NCBI GenBank assembly: GCA_963762965.1
Contig: CAVXME010000001.1
Coordinates: forward strand, 2,790,001-2,854,000
DNA length: 64,000 nucleotides
From: DATBAX01 sp963762965
Lineage (GTDB): Bacteria > Acidobacteriota > Terriglobia > Terriglobales > Acidobacteriaceae
Direction: 5' to 3'
Shown: piece after piece, positions 31,502 through 39,627 of the stretch
Layout: each line of letters opens with the position of its first letter
Position numbering within the stretch: position 1 is the first letter of the stretch
Notes under the pieces: generated by a model
The model's input: the letters and a program-made list of their open reading frames with translations, nothing else
The model's database searches: none
What the model was told of the DNA's origin: nothing
Program-made: the position numbers and the translations under genes

Positions 31502-32566
31502 ATGAAAAAAAGCATCGAAATCAGCCCTAATATTGAGACCCTGTTCGGTACCAGGGACGAAAACGTGCGTCTGCTGGAAGACGGCCTGAACGTGAATATT
31601 GACCTGCGCGCCAATTCCATTGCGCTCGAGGGCACGCCCCAGGATGTGGCACGGGCGGAGCAAATCTTTGGCGATTATGACTACCTGCAACGTTCGGGGC
31701 ACGCGTTCAATAATGGCGACTTGAACAGTATGTTGCGCGTATTGGTTGCCGATCCCAAAGTTACGCTGCGTGGATTGGCAGAGGCCGGGAAGCAGCGCTC
31801 GTTGGGACGGCGAACCGTGCAGCCCAAGAGCTTGAACCAGCGGCGATATCTGGAAGCCATCGAAAAGCACGACATGGTCTTTGGCATTGGCCCGGCTGGG
31901 ACAGGCAAGACTTACCTGGCGGTGGCGATGGCGATTTCCGCGCTGCTGTCGAAGCGGGTGAACCGCATCATATTGGCGCGGCCGGCCGTGGAAGCGGGGG
32001 AGCGGCTGGGATTCCTGCCGGGAACCTTGCAGGAGAAGATCGATCCTTACCTGCGGCCTTTGTACGACGCACTCTACGATATGCTCGAGCCAGAAAAAGT
32101 GGACCGCTATTTGGAAAAAAATGTGATCGAGATTGCGCCTATTGCATTCATGCGCGGGCGCACTTTGAATGACTCCTTCGTGATTTTGGACGAAGCGCAA
32201 AATACCACGTCCGAGCAGATGAAGATGTTCGTCACCCGTCTGGGTTTTAACTCCAAGGCCGTAATTACGGGCGACGTTACCCAAATTGATTTGCCCAATG
32301 CGCGCCGCAGCGGTCTGCTGGAGGCCGTCGACATCTTGAAAAATGTCGAAGGGCTGACGTTCTCCTATTTCGACGACACTGATGTGGTTCGGCACCACCT
32401 GGTACAACGCATTATTCGCGCGTATGACGAACGCAAGGCCCAGTCGGAACAGCAGCAGATGTCGTTGCTTGAGTCCAAAGCCGCGACCAATGGAAACCGG
32501 GATCAGAAGAATATGGGTCTGGAGAAAAGTGCGGTGTCGCAGGAGGAAGTGGAAACCCAGGAATAG
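31502..32566 (+). CDS. phoH: PhoH family ATPase/RNA-binding protein
   Basis: A 354-residue protein of the PhoH-like (PhoL/YbeZ) group. An N-terminal KH-like region (residues about 1-110) precedes the P-loop GPAGTGKTYLAVAMAI and Walker B VILDEAQNTTSEQMKMFVTR, then GDVTQIDLPNARRSGLLEA. YbeZ works with YbeY in rRNA and RNA quality control, and ybeY follows here. A Gln-rich variable tail (RKAQSEQQQMSLLES) ends the protein. An intrinsic terminator lies in the 57-bp gap to ybeY. Confidence 0.93.
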   Translation: MKKSIEISPNIETLFGTRDENVRLLEDGLNVNIDLRANSIALEGTPQDVARAEQIFGDYDYLQRSGHAFNNGDLNSMLRVLVADPKVTLRGLAEAGKQRSLGRRTVQPKSLNQRRYLEAIEKHDMVFGIGPAGTGKTYLAVAMAISALLSKRVNRIILARPAVEAGERLGFLPGTLQEKIDPYLRPLYDALYDMLEPEKVDRYLEKNVIEIAPIAFMRGRTLNDSFVILDEAQNTTSEQMKMFVTRLGFNSKAVITGDVTQIDLPNARRSGLLEAVDILKNVEGLTFSYFDDTDVVRHHLVQRIIRAYDERKAQSEQQQMSLLESKAATNGNRDQKNMGLEKSAVSQEEVETQE

Positions 32567-32582
32567 ACAGAATAGAATTCTT

Positions 32583-32619
32583 CAGGAGGGCTCCAGGAAT
32601 TTGGCCCTCCTGTTTCATT
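32583..32619 (+). terminator. Hairpin with T-rich tail between phoH and ybeY
   Basis: Nine-bp stem CAGGAGGGC (32583-32591) / GCCCTCCTG (32604-32612) and then TTTCATTT. It ends 5 bp before the ybeY ATG (32624), so phoH read-through into ybeY may be partly attenuated. Confidence 0.8.
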
Positions 32620-32623
32620 TGGG

Positions 32624-33193
32624 ATGGAAAAACAGCGGGGGCTTACAGAAGGCTTGGTCATACTCAAAAAGTCAGTTGCCGGATTGGGCGAGGCGGCACT
32701 GTCCCGGTTTCTCAAGCAGGCCATCAGAGCTGCCCGATTGAAGGGTGAGGTCAACGTGCTCGTGACCAGCAGCCATGAATTGCGAAAATTGAATCGCCGC
32801 TTCCGCGGCAAAAACCAGCCCACAGATGTGCTCTCGTTCCCGGCGTCCGGTTTGTTGGATGGTTTTGCCGGCGACGTGGCAATTTCCGCGGACATTGCTG
32901 CGAAAAACGCGCGGTTACTCGGGCATTCGACCGCCGACGAAGTCAAAATCCTGGCGTTGCACGGTATGCTTCATCTCGCTGGATACGACCACGAAGGCGA
33001 TCATGGAGAAATGGCGCGTAAAGAAGTGCGATTGCGAAAGTTGCTCGGATTGCCGCCGGGATTGATTGAGAGAAACCAGCGGCGACCGAGCACTGTAACC
33101 GCAAAGGACGCAAAGACTGCGCCAAGGACGCAAAGAAATGCTGGCGTCAAACTCTCCGTCAAGGGTAAACGCGCCGCGCGAACAAGTTCATGA
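32624..33193 (+). CDS. ybeY: Endoribonuclease YbeY (rRNA maturation factor)
   Basis: A 189-residue zinc endoribonuclease needed for 16S rRNA 3' processing. The zinc motif is HGMLHLAGYDHEGDH (H-x3-H-x5-H). Upstream motifs are LNRRFRGKNQPTDVLSFP and GDVAISADIA. The protein is about 30 residues longer than usual: residues about 158-172 (TVTAKDAKTAPRTQR) are encoded by a dispersed CGCAAAG-type repeat (33097-33137), and the remaining tail is basic. It overlaps the next gene by 4 bp (ATGA). Confidence 0.93.
   Translation: MEKQRGLTEGLVILKKSVAGLGEAALSRFLKQAIRAARLKGEVNVLVTSSHELRKLNRRFRGKNQPTDVLSFPASGLLDGFAGDVAISADIAAKNARLLGHSTADEVKILALHGMLHLAGYDHEGDHGEMARKEVRLRKLLGLPPGLIERNQRRPSTVTAKDAKTAPRTQRNAGVKLSVKGKRAARTSS
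33097..33137 (+). repeat. CGCAAAGGACGCAAAGA word repeat inside the ybeY 3' end
   Basis: TAACCGCAAAGGACGCAAAG, then CCAAGGACGCAAAGAAA. The same words occur on the minus strand at 59195-59230 between the two permease genes (AACCGCAAAGGTCGCAAAGA). Here it is translated as the YbeY tail. Confidence 0.65.
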
Positions 33194-34470
33194 CTCTTAC
33201 GATTGCTATCGGATTCGGATTGTTGCTTGGGTTGCTGACCCTGGCTTCCTACGTGGACCGCGTTTATACGGAAATCGGCAGGTTCCTGTCCCGAGAGTTT
33301 CAAGACAACATTGACGCCTTCGAACAAAGCGTAGAGCCCAAACTTGGGGTAGGCCGTGAGCGGGCGGCACTTTCCATGGCGGTTCTCACCCAACTCACCA
33401 CGGCAGCCATCGCGCTGTTGGTGGGTTTTGCGGTGTTTCGCGAGGGCGCCTGGAGCGTGCAGGAGGTTCTCCAGGGCACGTTGAGCTTGGTTCTGGTGGT
33501 GATTGTGTGTAATCGGTTTCTGCCGTTTGTATTCTTTTCTCGTACAAAAGGTCAGTGGCTGGTCCGCTGGGTCTTTCTTTTGCGAATCCTGATTTATGTT
33601 GTGCTGCCGGTGACTCTGGTGTTGGGGTTCTTACAATCGGTGGCGGCATTGACGAAGGCTCACTCTGAAGAGCAGCCGGAGACCCAGGCCGAGGCCGTGG
33701 ATGCGCTGATCGAAGCCGGACAGGAAGAAGGCATCCTCGACGAAAGCAATCGCGACCTGATCCAGTCGGTGGTGGAATTCGGCGAAAAAACGGTACGCGA
33801 TGCGATGAAGCCTCGTCCGGAAATTGTCGCCGTGCCCACCAATACGACCGTCGAGCAGTTCATTGAGCTATTGCGCACAAAACCATTTTCCCGCGTACCG
33901 GTGTTTGAGGGCACGATCCACAACATCGTGGGAATTGTGCATGCCCAGGATGTGTTGCAGGTGCCCGATACCGAGGCCCACATCCGCACCTTGGATTCGC
34001 TGATGCGCAAAGACGTGTATTTTGTTCCGGAGAGCAAGCTGGGCAGCGATCTTCTGCGCGAAATGCAGAAAAACAATATCCGCATGGCGATTGTGGTGGA
34101 TGAGTACGGTGGGGTCGCCGGGCTGGTCACGATTGAAGATCTGGTCGAGGAAATTGTCGGCGAAATCGGCGATGAACATGAGAAGGCCGAAGTGTTGCGC
34201 GAAAACGACCACTCGTATGTAGTCCCCGGTAACATGGATGTGGACCGGCTGGATGAGCTGTTCGGCATGCGACCGGAAGGCCGGGAATCCGCCACCATCG
34301 CGGGTTTGGTGAGCGAGCTGGCAGGACGGATTCCGCAAAAAGGCGATGTGATCGAAGACGACGGACTCCGTTTTGAAGTCCTGGAGTCGACCAAGAGAAA
34401 AGTGCAACGCGTTCGGATTTCGGTAATGGAACCGAAGATGACTGAGCAGAAGCAAATGAAGCTGATATAG
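33190..34470 (+). CDS. CBS-domain membrane protein of the CorC/HlyC (hemolysin) family
   Basis: A 426-residue protein. The N-terminal third has three or four membrane helices in a poorly conserved DUF21-like arrangement (TLTIAIGFGLLLGLLTLASY, ALLVGFAVF, LVLVVIVCNRFLPFVFF). Two CBS repeats follow (VRDAMKPRPEIVAVPTNTT; LMRKDVYFVPESKLGSDLLR ... MAIVVDEYGGVAGLVTIEDL), then a C-terminal CorC_HlyC transporter-associated domain (VVPGNMDVDRLDELFGM). Family members are linked to Mg2+/Co2+ handling or membrane integrity; the precise role is unknown. A ybeY-corC-era order is common in many bacteria. Confidence 0.85.
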   Translation: MTLTIAIGFGLLLGLLTLASYVDRVYTEIGRFLSREFQDNIDAFEQSVEPKLGVGRERAALSMAVLTQLTTAAIALLVGFAVFREGAWSVQEVLQGTLSLVLVVIVCNRFLPFVFFSRTKGQWLVRWVFLLRILIYVVLPVTLVLGFLQSVAALTKAHSEEQPETQAEAVDALIEAGQEEGILDESNRDLIQSVVEFGEKTVRDAMKPRPEIVAVPTNTTVEQFIELLRTKPFSRVPVFEGTIHNIVGIVHAQDVLQVPDTEAHIRTLDSLMRKDVYFVPESKLGSDLLREMQKNNIRMAIVVDEYGGVAGLVTIEDLVEEIVGEIGDEHEKAEVLRENDHSYVVPGNMDVDRLDELFGMRPEGRESATIAGLVSELAGRIPQKGDVIEDDGLRFEVLESTKRKVQRVRISVMEPKMTEQKQMKLI

Positions 34471-34516
34471 TCTTTGAGGCGCCTGCTATTTACACCGCCG
34501 TTTCTACACGTCATTC

Positions 34517-35908
34517 ATGGCCTTTCACTCCGGATTTGTATGCATCCTCGGTCGTCCAAACGCTGGCAAATCCACGTTGCTCAATGCGCTGGTGGGCGAA
34601 AAACTGGCGATTGTCAGCCCCAAGCCGCAGACCACCCGTAATCGCATCCTCGGCATCATCCAGGTCCCCAAGCAAAAAGGCAGAGTCGGCGGTCAGGTCG
34701 TCCTCCTAGATACGCCGGGCGTGCACACGCCGGACAGCTCTCTGGGAAAGAAAATGATGGGTGAAGTGCGGGAGGCGATGGATGGCTGCGACCTGGTGTT
34801 GCTGATTGTGGATGCGTCCAAGAAGTCCCGCCCTGACGATCAGACAGTCCTCGAAATATTGAAGCGATCGAAGACGCCCGCTTTCCTCCTCCTAAACAAA
34901 ATAGATCTTCTTCGCGGCGGCAAAGGCAAGCTGCTGCCGATCATTGCCGAATATTCCAAGCTACATAAATTCAAGGAAGTGATTCCGCTTTCGGCCCGCA
35001 AGCGTGAAGGCTTGGATCTGCTGATCGACAAGGTCATCCGAACTCTTCCGGAGGGTCCGCACTATTTTCCCGAGGATCAAATTACAGACCAGCCAATGCG
35101 TTTCATGGTGCAAGAGATCATCCGCGAGCAAGTGCTCATGGAGACGAGTGAAGAAGTCCCATATGCGACGACTGTGGTGATTGAACAGTTTGAGGAGGGG
35201 AAGAGTCTTACTCGCATAGCTGCGGCGATCTATTGTGAACGGGAAGGCCAGAAGGGAATTCTGGTGGGCAAGGGCGGCCAGATGCTGAAGAAGATCGGGA
35301 CCACCGCCCGGTTACAGGTTGAAGAGATGGTCGGAACCAAGGTTTATCTGGAGCTCTTCGTTAAGGTGAAATCGGATTGGCGGGAGTCGCATGAGTTCGT
35401 GGAAGAATTGGATTGGCGCCGGCAACTTGAGCGCTTGACGGGGTCCGCGATAAAAATCACAGACGATGCCCCTCCGGCTCCAGCTTCTGATTTTGACGCC
35501 GGCAAATTGGTCCTCAAGCTGAGCGTGAAGCTGGCGGCTGACAAAAATGCCGTCGATCCAGTGGTGCAGCAGGTGATGAAAATTGTGACGCAGATGAAAT
35601 GCGCCCCCGACAAGGAAGACGCGATTGAGTTGGCGCTGACTGAGGCGCTGGCCAACGCCGTCGTGCATGGCGCCAAAGCCGATCCCTCGAAAGTGATTGA
35701 GTGTGACGTGTCCTGCGATCAGAATCAGGGTATGTTGATTGTGGTGCGTGACCCCGGAGTGGGGTTTGATCCCAAGTCGGTTCCCGACCCCGTAGCTGGA
35801 GAGAATCTTTACTCGCACCGGGGGCGAGGAATTTATCTGATCAACCAGCTCATGGACGAAGTAAAGTTTCTGAAGAACGGCGCTGAGATTCACATGCTCA
35901 AGCGGTAA
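34517..35908 (+). CDS. era: GTPase Era fused to a C-terminal RsbW-type HATPase domain
   Basis: A 463-residue protein; Era alone is about 300. Residues 1-307 are a full Era: G1 GRPNAGKST, G3 DTPG, G4 NKID, G5 SARKREG, and the KH domain with GKGGQMLKKIG, ending at ELDWRRQLERL. Era binds 16S rRNA in 30S assembly. After a Pro/Ala-rich linker (DDAPPAPASDFD), residues about 330-463 form a GHKL ATPase like anti-sigma kinases: ELALTEALANAVVHG (N box), VRDPGVGFDP (G1) and HRGRGIYLINQLMDEV (G2). The reading frame is continuous with no stop between the parts. A separate start inside (TTG near 35505) cannot be excluded. The gene ends 3 bp before the convergent ntrX. Confidence 0.9.
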   Translation: MAFHSGFVCILGRPNAGKSTLLNALVGEKLAIVSPKPQTTRNRILGIIQVPKQKGRVGGQVVLLDTPGVHTPDSSLGKKMMGEVREAMDGCDLVLLIVDASKKSRPDDQTVLEILKRSKTPAFLLLNKIDLLRGGKGKLLPIIAEYSKLHKFKEVIPLSARKREGLDLLIDKVIRTLPEGPHYFPEDQITDQPMRFMVQEIIREQVLMETSEEVPYATTVVIEQFEEGKSLTRIAAAIYCEREGQKGILVGKGGQMLKKIGTTARLQVEEMVGTKVYLELFVKVKSDWRESHEFVEELDWRRQLERLTGSAIKITDDAPPAPASDFDAGKLVLKLSVKLAADKNAVDPVVQQVMKIVTQMKCAPDKEDAIELALTEALANAVVHGAKADPSKVIECDVSCDQNQGMLIVVRDPGVGFDPKSVPDPVAGENLYSHRGRGIYLINQLMDEVKFLKNGAEIHMLKR

Positions 35909-35911
35909 CTC

Positions 35912-37267
35912 CTACTCCTTCACGGCAATCCCCAGGGCCTTCATCTTGCGATAGAGATGGCTGCGTTCCAGGCCGAGAGCTTCGGCGGTGCGGCTGACGT
36001 TGCCGTGGTTGTCGTCGAGTTTCTTCAAAATATAATCGCGCTCGTAAGCGTCGCGGGCCTGGTGCAAAGTTGAGAATTCGGCCCCGGCTGCGCGTCTGGT
36101 GCCATCGCGATAAACCAGTGGCGGCAAGTGTTTGCGCTCAAAACGAATGGTGGCGGGATTCATGATGACGATGCGCTCGATCACATTGCGCAATTCCCGC
36201 ACATTTCCCGGCCAGGTGTAGCGCATCAGGGTATCAATCGAGTCGTCGCTGATTTCGCGCGGGCGGCGGCCATAGGTCGCAGAAAACTCCTTCAGAAAAT
36301 GGCGCGCCAGCAGCGGGATGTCCTCCTTGCGTTCGCGCACGGGCGGCACCGAGAAGGGAATAACGTTCAAGCGATAGAACAAATCCTCGCGGAAGTTGCC
36401 ACGGGAGATTTCTTCTTCGAGATCTTTATTGGTCGAAGCGATGATACGAGCATCGACAGTCACAGGCTCGTCGCCGCCGACGGGAATGAATCGTTGCTCA
36501 TCGAGAGTGCGCAAAACTTTCGACTGTGTTTTTAAGCTCATGTCGCCAATTTCATCCAGAAACAGAGTCCCGCCGTGGGCTTTCTGGAACTTGCCCTCCT
36601 TGTCGACGCTCGCGGCGGGAAACGAATTCTTGCGATGACCAAAGAGCTCACTTTCAATCAGGTCTTCGGGAATGGCGGCGCAATTTACTTCGACAAACAT
36701 TTCGTTTTTGCGCAGGCTCTGCGCGTGGATGGCATGGGAGACCAGCTCTTTCCCGGTGCCCGACTCACCGTAAATAAGCACCCGGCCGTTAGTGGGCGCC
36801 ATCAGCTGGATCTGCTGCCGCAGAGCCTTCATCGGAATGCTGTCGCCGACGATGATACTTTTGGGAGTGAGTTGCCGTTTGAGTTCGCGATTCTCTTGTC
36901 GGAGCCGGCTGGCGTCGATCGCGTGCTTGATCAGGGCGAGGGTCTTATCGATAGAGAGCGGCTTTTCCAGGAAGTCGTAGGCGCCCAGCTTGGTGGCCCG
37001 AACGGCTGTTTCAATCGTACCGTGTCCCGAGATCATGATGACTTCGGGAGCGTTCTCAATGTCGCGGATCTTTTGCAGCGTTTCCAACCCGTCGATGCCG
37101 GGCAACCAGACATCCAGGAGCGCGACATCGAAAACATGCTTGCGGAGAAGTTCCAGGCAAGTCTCGCCGCTTTCGGCGCACTCCGTCTTGTAGCCTTCGT
37201 CCTCCAGTACGCCCTTGAGCGACTGCCGGATCGTGGGTTCATCGTCAACGATGAGAATGTTATGCAT
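35912..37267 (-). CDS. ntrX: NtrX-like response regulator with degenerate GAFTGA motif
   Basis: A 451-residue NtrC-family regulator. The receiver domain (ILIVDDEPTIRQSLKG; phospho-acceptor Asp in ALLDVWLPGIDG) is followed by an AAA+ domain with Walker A GESGTGKELV, Walker B GGTLFLDEIGDM and an R-finger region GNFREDLFYRLNV. A Fis-type helix-turn-helix ends it (GNVSRTAEALGLERSHLYRK). The loop that contacts sigma-54, normally GAFTGA, reads NSFPAA (residues 214-219), so ordinary sigma-54 activation is doubtful. ATG 37267 overlaps the ntrY stop by 8 bp, pointing to a coupled two-component pair. Confidence 0.9.
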   Translation of the reverse strand: MHNILIVDDEPTIRQSLKGVLEDEGYKTECAESGETCLELLRKHVFDVALLDVWLPGIDGLETLQKIRDIENAPEVIMISGHGTIETAVRATKLGAYDFLEKPLSIDKTLALIKHAIDASRLRQENRELKRQLTPKSIIVGDSIPMKALRQQIQLMAPTNGRVLIYGESGTGKELVSHAIHAQSLRKNEMFVEVNCAAIPEDLIESELFGHRKNSFPAASVDKEGKFQKAHGGTLFLDEIGDMSLKTQSKVLRTLDEQRFIPVGGDEPVTVDARIIASTNKDLEEEISRGNFREDLFYRLNVIPFSVPPVRERKEDIPLLARHFLKEFSATYGRRPREISDDSIDTLMRYTWPGNVRELRNVIERIVIMNPATIRFERKHLPPLVYRDGTRRAAGAEFSTLHQARDAYERDYILKKLDDNHGNVSRTAEALGLERSHLYRKMKALGIAVKE

Positions 37268-39545
37268 GCTGAACGGTGATCGCGCCGACGGCTTCGGGCA
37301 CAATTGGCAGCTCGACTACAAACCGGGTACCGACCGGATAGTTTTCTTCTACTCGAATGGAACCATGGTGATCTTCAACGATGCGGCTCACGATCGCCAG
37401 GCCGAGACCAGTTCCACGCTTCTTGGTGGAAAAATAAGGCAGGAACAGGCGTTCTTTCAATTCCTGGGTCACGCCGTGTCCGGTATCAGAGACGCTGATC
37501 TCGACTGCATCGCGACTGGCGACCAGAGAAGTCGTGATCTGAATTTCGCGCAGCAGCGAATCCTGCATGGCTTCAGCCGCGTTGTCCACTAAATTGGCCA
37601 GCGCCCGTTTGACGGCTTCAGCATCGGCCATCACCTTGGGAAGGTCGCCGGCAAGAGTAGTGCGCACCAGAATGCCGTCTAAACGTCCATTGAACATGGA
37701 CAGGGCGTTCTCCACTATGGGGTTGATGCTGGAAGGCTGAGGTTGAGAAGTGGGGAAGCGGGCCAGGGTGGAAAACTCATCAACCAGAGTTCGCACCGTC
37801 TCGACGGCGCCGGCAATGGTCTCGGCGCAACTATCAACAATTTTCAGCGAGGCTGCATCCGGAGGACTGCCGCGTTCGAGGTGCCGGCGAATTCGTTCGG
37901 CGGAGAGAGCGATGGGGGTCAACGGATTTTTGATTTCATGGGCTACGCGCCGCGCCACCTCGCGCCAAGCCGCCTGCTTTTGGGCTTTTAACAGATCGGA
38001 TAAATCCTCAAATACCAGAACATAACCGAGGCGCTGTCCTTCATGATGAAGCGTCGCTACCGTGGCCGCGACGTTCAATGTGGCGCGCTGCACCACCATT
38101 TCCATTTGGGTGGTCGTTGTCCCCATGCGGTCGGCCCGCCGCAACAGTGGCTCCAGATCTTCCAGAACTTCGGGCGAAAAAACATCCCGCAGCTGCGCCC
38201 CAATCAAAATTGCGGGAGCGCCACTTTCTTCCCGGACCGGGTGGAAAAGTCGAAGCAGGGCCTGGTTGACATGGGTGATGCGGCGTTCCGCATTTAGCGA
38301 AAGCACACCCGTCGGGATGCTCTCCAGAATGGTCTCGATGTGGCGGCGGCGCTGTTCCAGAGCCATATTGGCCGCGCCCAGCTCGCGGCTGGATGCTTCA
38401 ATCTGGCGGCGGCCGAGTTCCAGTTCTTCCGCCATGCGGTTGAATGATCGCACCAGGTCGCCAATTTCGTCGGCGGCCCGCACTTCCACGCGGTAATCGA
38501 GCCGTCCGCGGGAAATTTCCTGGGTTGCCTCTGCCAGCGCCGCCACCGGTCGCGTGACCAGCTTCGAAAGAAACAATGCCAGCCAGGTGGTGGCGAAAAG
38601 AACCACAACTGTGAGCAAGAGCAGCAATTCCATGTAAATGCGACGCACTTGCTTGCGCTGCCGGCTAAGTTCGAGATAGCGCTGTTGGCTAGCTTCCATC
38701 TCCCGTGCGGTCTCGGAAAACTTTTTCGGTAGCGGCATGGCGACCAGGATCAATCCGTGATCGCCGACCGGTGCGCTTGCCAGAATGTATTCGGTTTGAT
38801 TCAACGTCAAAGATGGCACCGGAGTGTCAGATCCTAGTTTCTCGAACGGAATCCTGGCCTTGAGTTGCGGCCACGGAATGGGGATTCCGAAACTGGCTTC
38901 AGCTTCACCATCGTTGACTGCTACTGCAAACCCACCTTGCAGCGTGGGCTCGTGTCTGCGGAATTCCTCCACCACCGGAGAAAAACTATGACCCGCGAAG
39001 GCGTACTGCGTATCCGGCGCGGCGGCCATGGAAGCGGCTTCGGCCTGCGCATTCTGCCAGGCATACTTCGAAAGCAAGGATGCCATGGTGGCGGTCTCCT
39101 GGCGAACTTCCTCTACCGGACTGGAGAACCATCGTTCGATCGAGCGATTCATTAACCCGTAAGCGAACCAGAACATCACGATCACGGGCAGGAATGAAAG
39201 CAGCAGGCTCACCACCACCAAACGAGTGCGGAACTTGGAGCCCAGCACTCCCAGCCTTCGTTCCGCAAAGACTTTTAGCAGGTTTCTTACCAGCACGAAC
39301 GTCAGCGCCACGAACAGTAGAGAGATTGTGATCGAAAGCGCCACGAAGAACAGGGGTTGCTGGTTGTTCTGCGGATTCAGAAATGGCAGATCAAAAGAAG
39401 ACTGGGAAATCAGGATCCCCAGAAGCAAGAGAGCTAGCACCGCCAGCGCAATGATAAGTTTCTTCCGGCTGGAAGTTTTTTCCGGCAGGCGGGTTGAATT
39501 GAGATCAGCCACTTGATCACCGCTTCTATCCCCTACGATTGCCAT
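37260..39545 (-). CDS. ntrY: NtrY-like sensor histidine kinase
   Basis: A 761-residue membrane kinase. Two or three N-terminal helices (KLIIALAVLALLLLGILIS, LFFVALSITISLLFVALTFV, RLVVVSLLLSFLPVIVMFW) and an extracytoplasmic segment precede a helix near residue 315 (LLLLLTVVVLFATTWLALFL). HAMP (VTRPVAALAEATQEISRGRL), a PAS domain, HisKA with phospho-His in ARRVAHEIKNPLTPIALSAE and an HATPase domain (N box LANLVDNAAEAMQ; G1 VSDTGHGV; G2 RGTGLGLAIV) follow. HEIKNPLTPI is the NtrY signature. The signal is unknown; the partner is the overlapping NtrX-like regulator. Confidence 0.9.
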   Translation of the reverse strand: MAIVGDRSGDQVADLNSTRLPEKTSSRKKLIIALAVLALLLLGILISQSSFDLPFLNPQNNQQPLFFVALSITISLLFVALTFVLVRNLLKVFAERRLGVLGSKFRTRLVVVSLLLSFLPVIVMFWFAYGLMNRSIERWFSSPVEEVRQETATMASLLSKYAWQNAQAEAASMAAAPDTQYAFAGHSFSPVVEEFRRHEPTLQGGFAVAVNDGEAEASFGIPIPWPQLKARIPFEKLGSDTPVPSLTLNQTEYILASAPVGDHGLILVAMPLPKKFSETAREMEASQQRYLELSRQRKQVRRIYMELLLLLTVVVLFATTWLALFLSKLVTRPVAALAEATQEISRGRLDYRVEVRAADEIGDLVRSFNRMAEELELGRRQIEASSRELGAANMALEQRRRHIETILESIPTGVLSLNAERRITHVNQALLRLFHPVREESGAPAILIGAQLRDVFSPEVLEDLEPLLRRADRMGTTTTQMEMVVQRATLNVAATVATLHHEGQRLGYVLVFEDLSDLLKAQKQAAWREVARRVAHEIKNPLTPIALSAERIRRHLERGSPPDAASLKIVDSCAETIAGAVETVRTLVDEFSTLARFPTSQPQPSSINPIVENALSMFNGRLDGILVRTTLAGDLPKVMADAEAVKRALANLVDNAAEAMQDSLLREIQITTSLVASRDAVEISVSDTGHGVTQELKERLFLPYFSTKKRGTGLGLAIVSRIVEDHHGSIRVEENYPVGTRFVVELPIVPEAVGAITVQHA

Positions 39546-39627
39546 GTGGGAGTAGGCGATTCATTATAAATCCGCAGCGGGGCCGAAGCAGGTGCCGTGC
39601 AGTGTTCGCACGGAAGCTTCGCGATTT

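Noticed and set aside
31367..32407. A 346-codon minus-strand frame opposite phoH
   Set aside because: Antisense shadow of phoH with no motifs.
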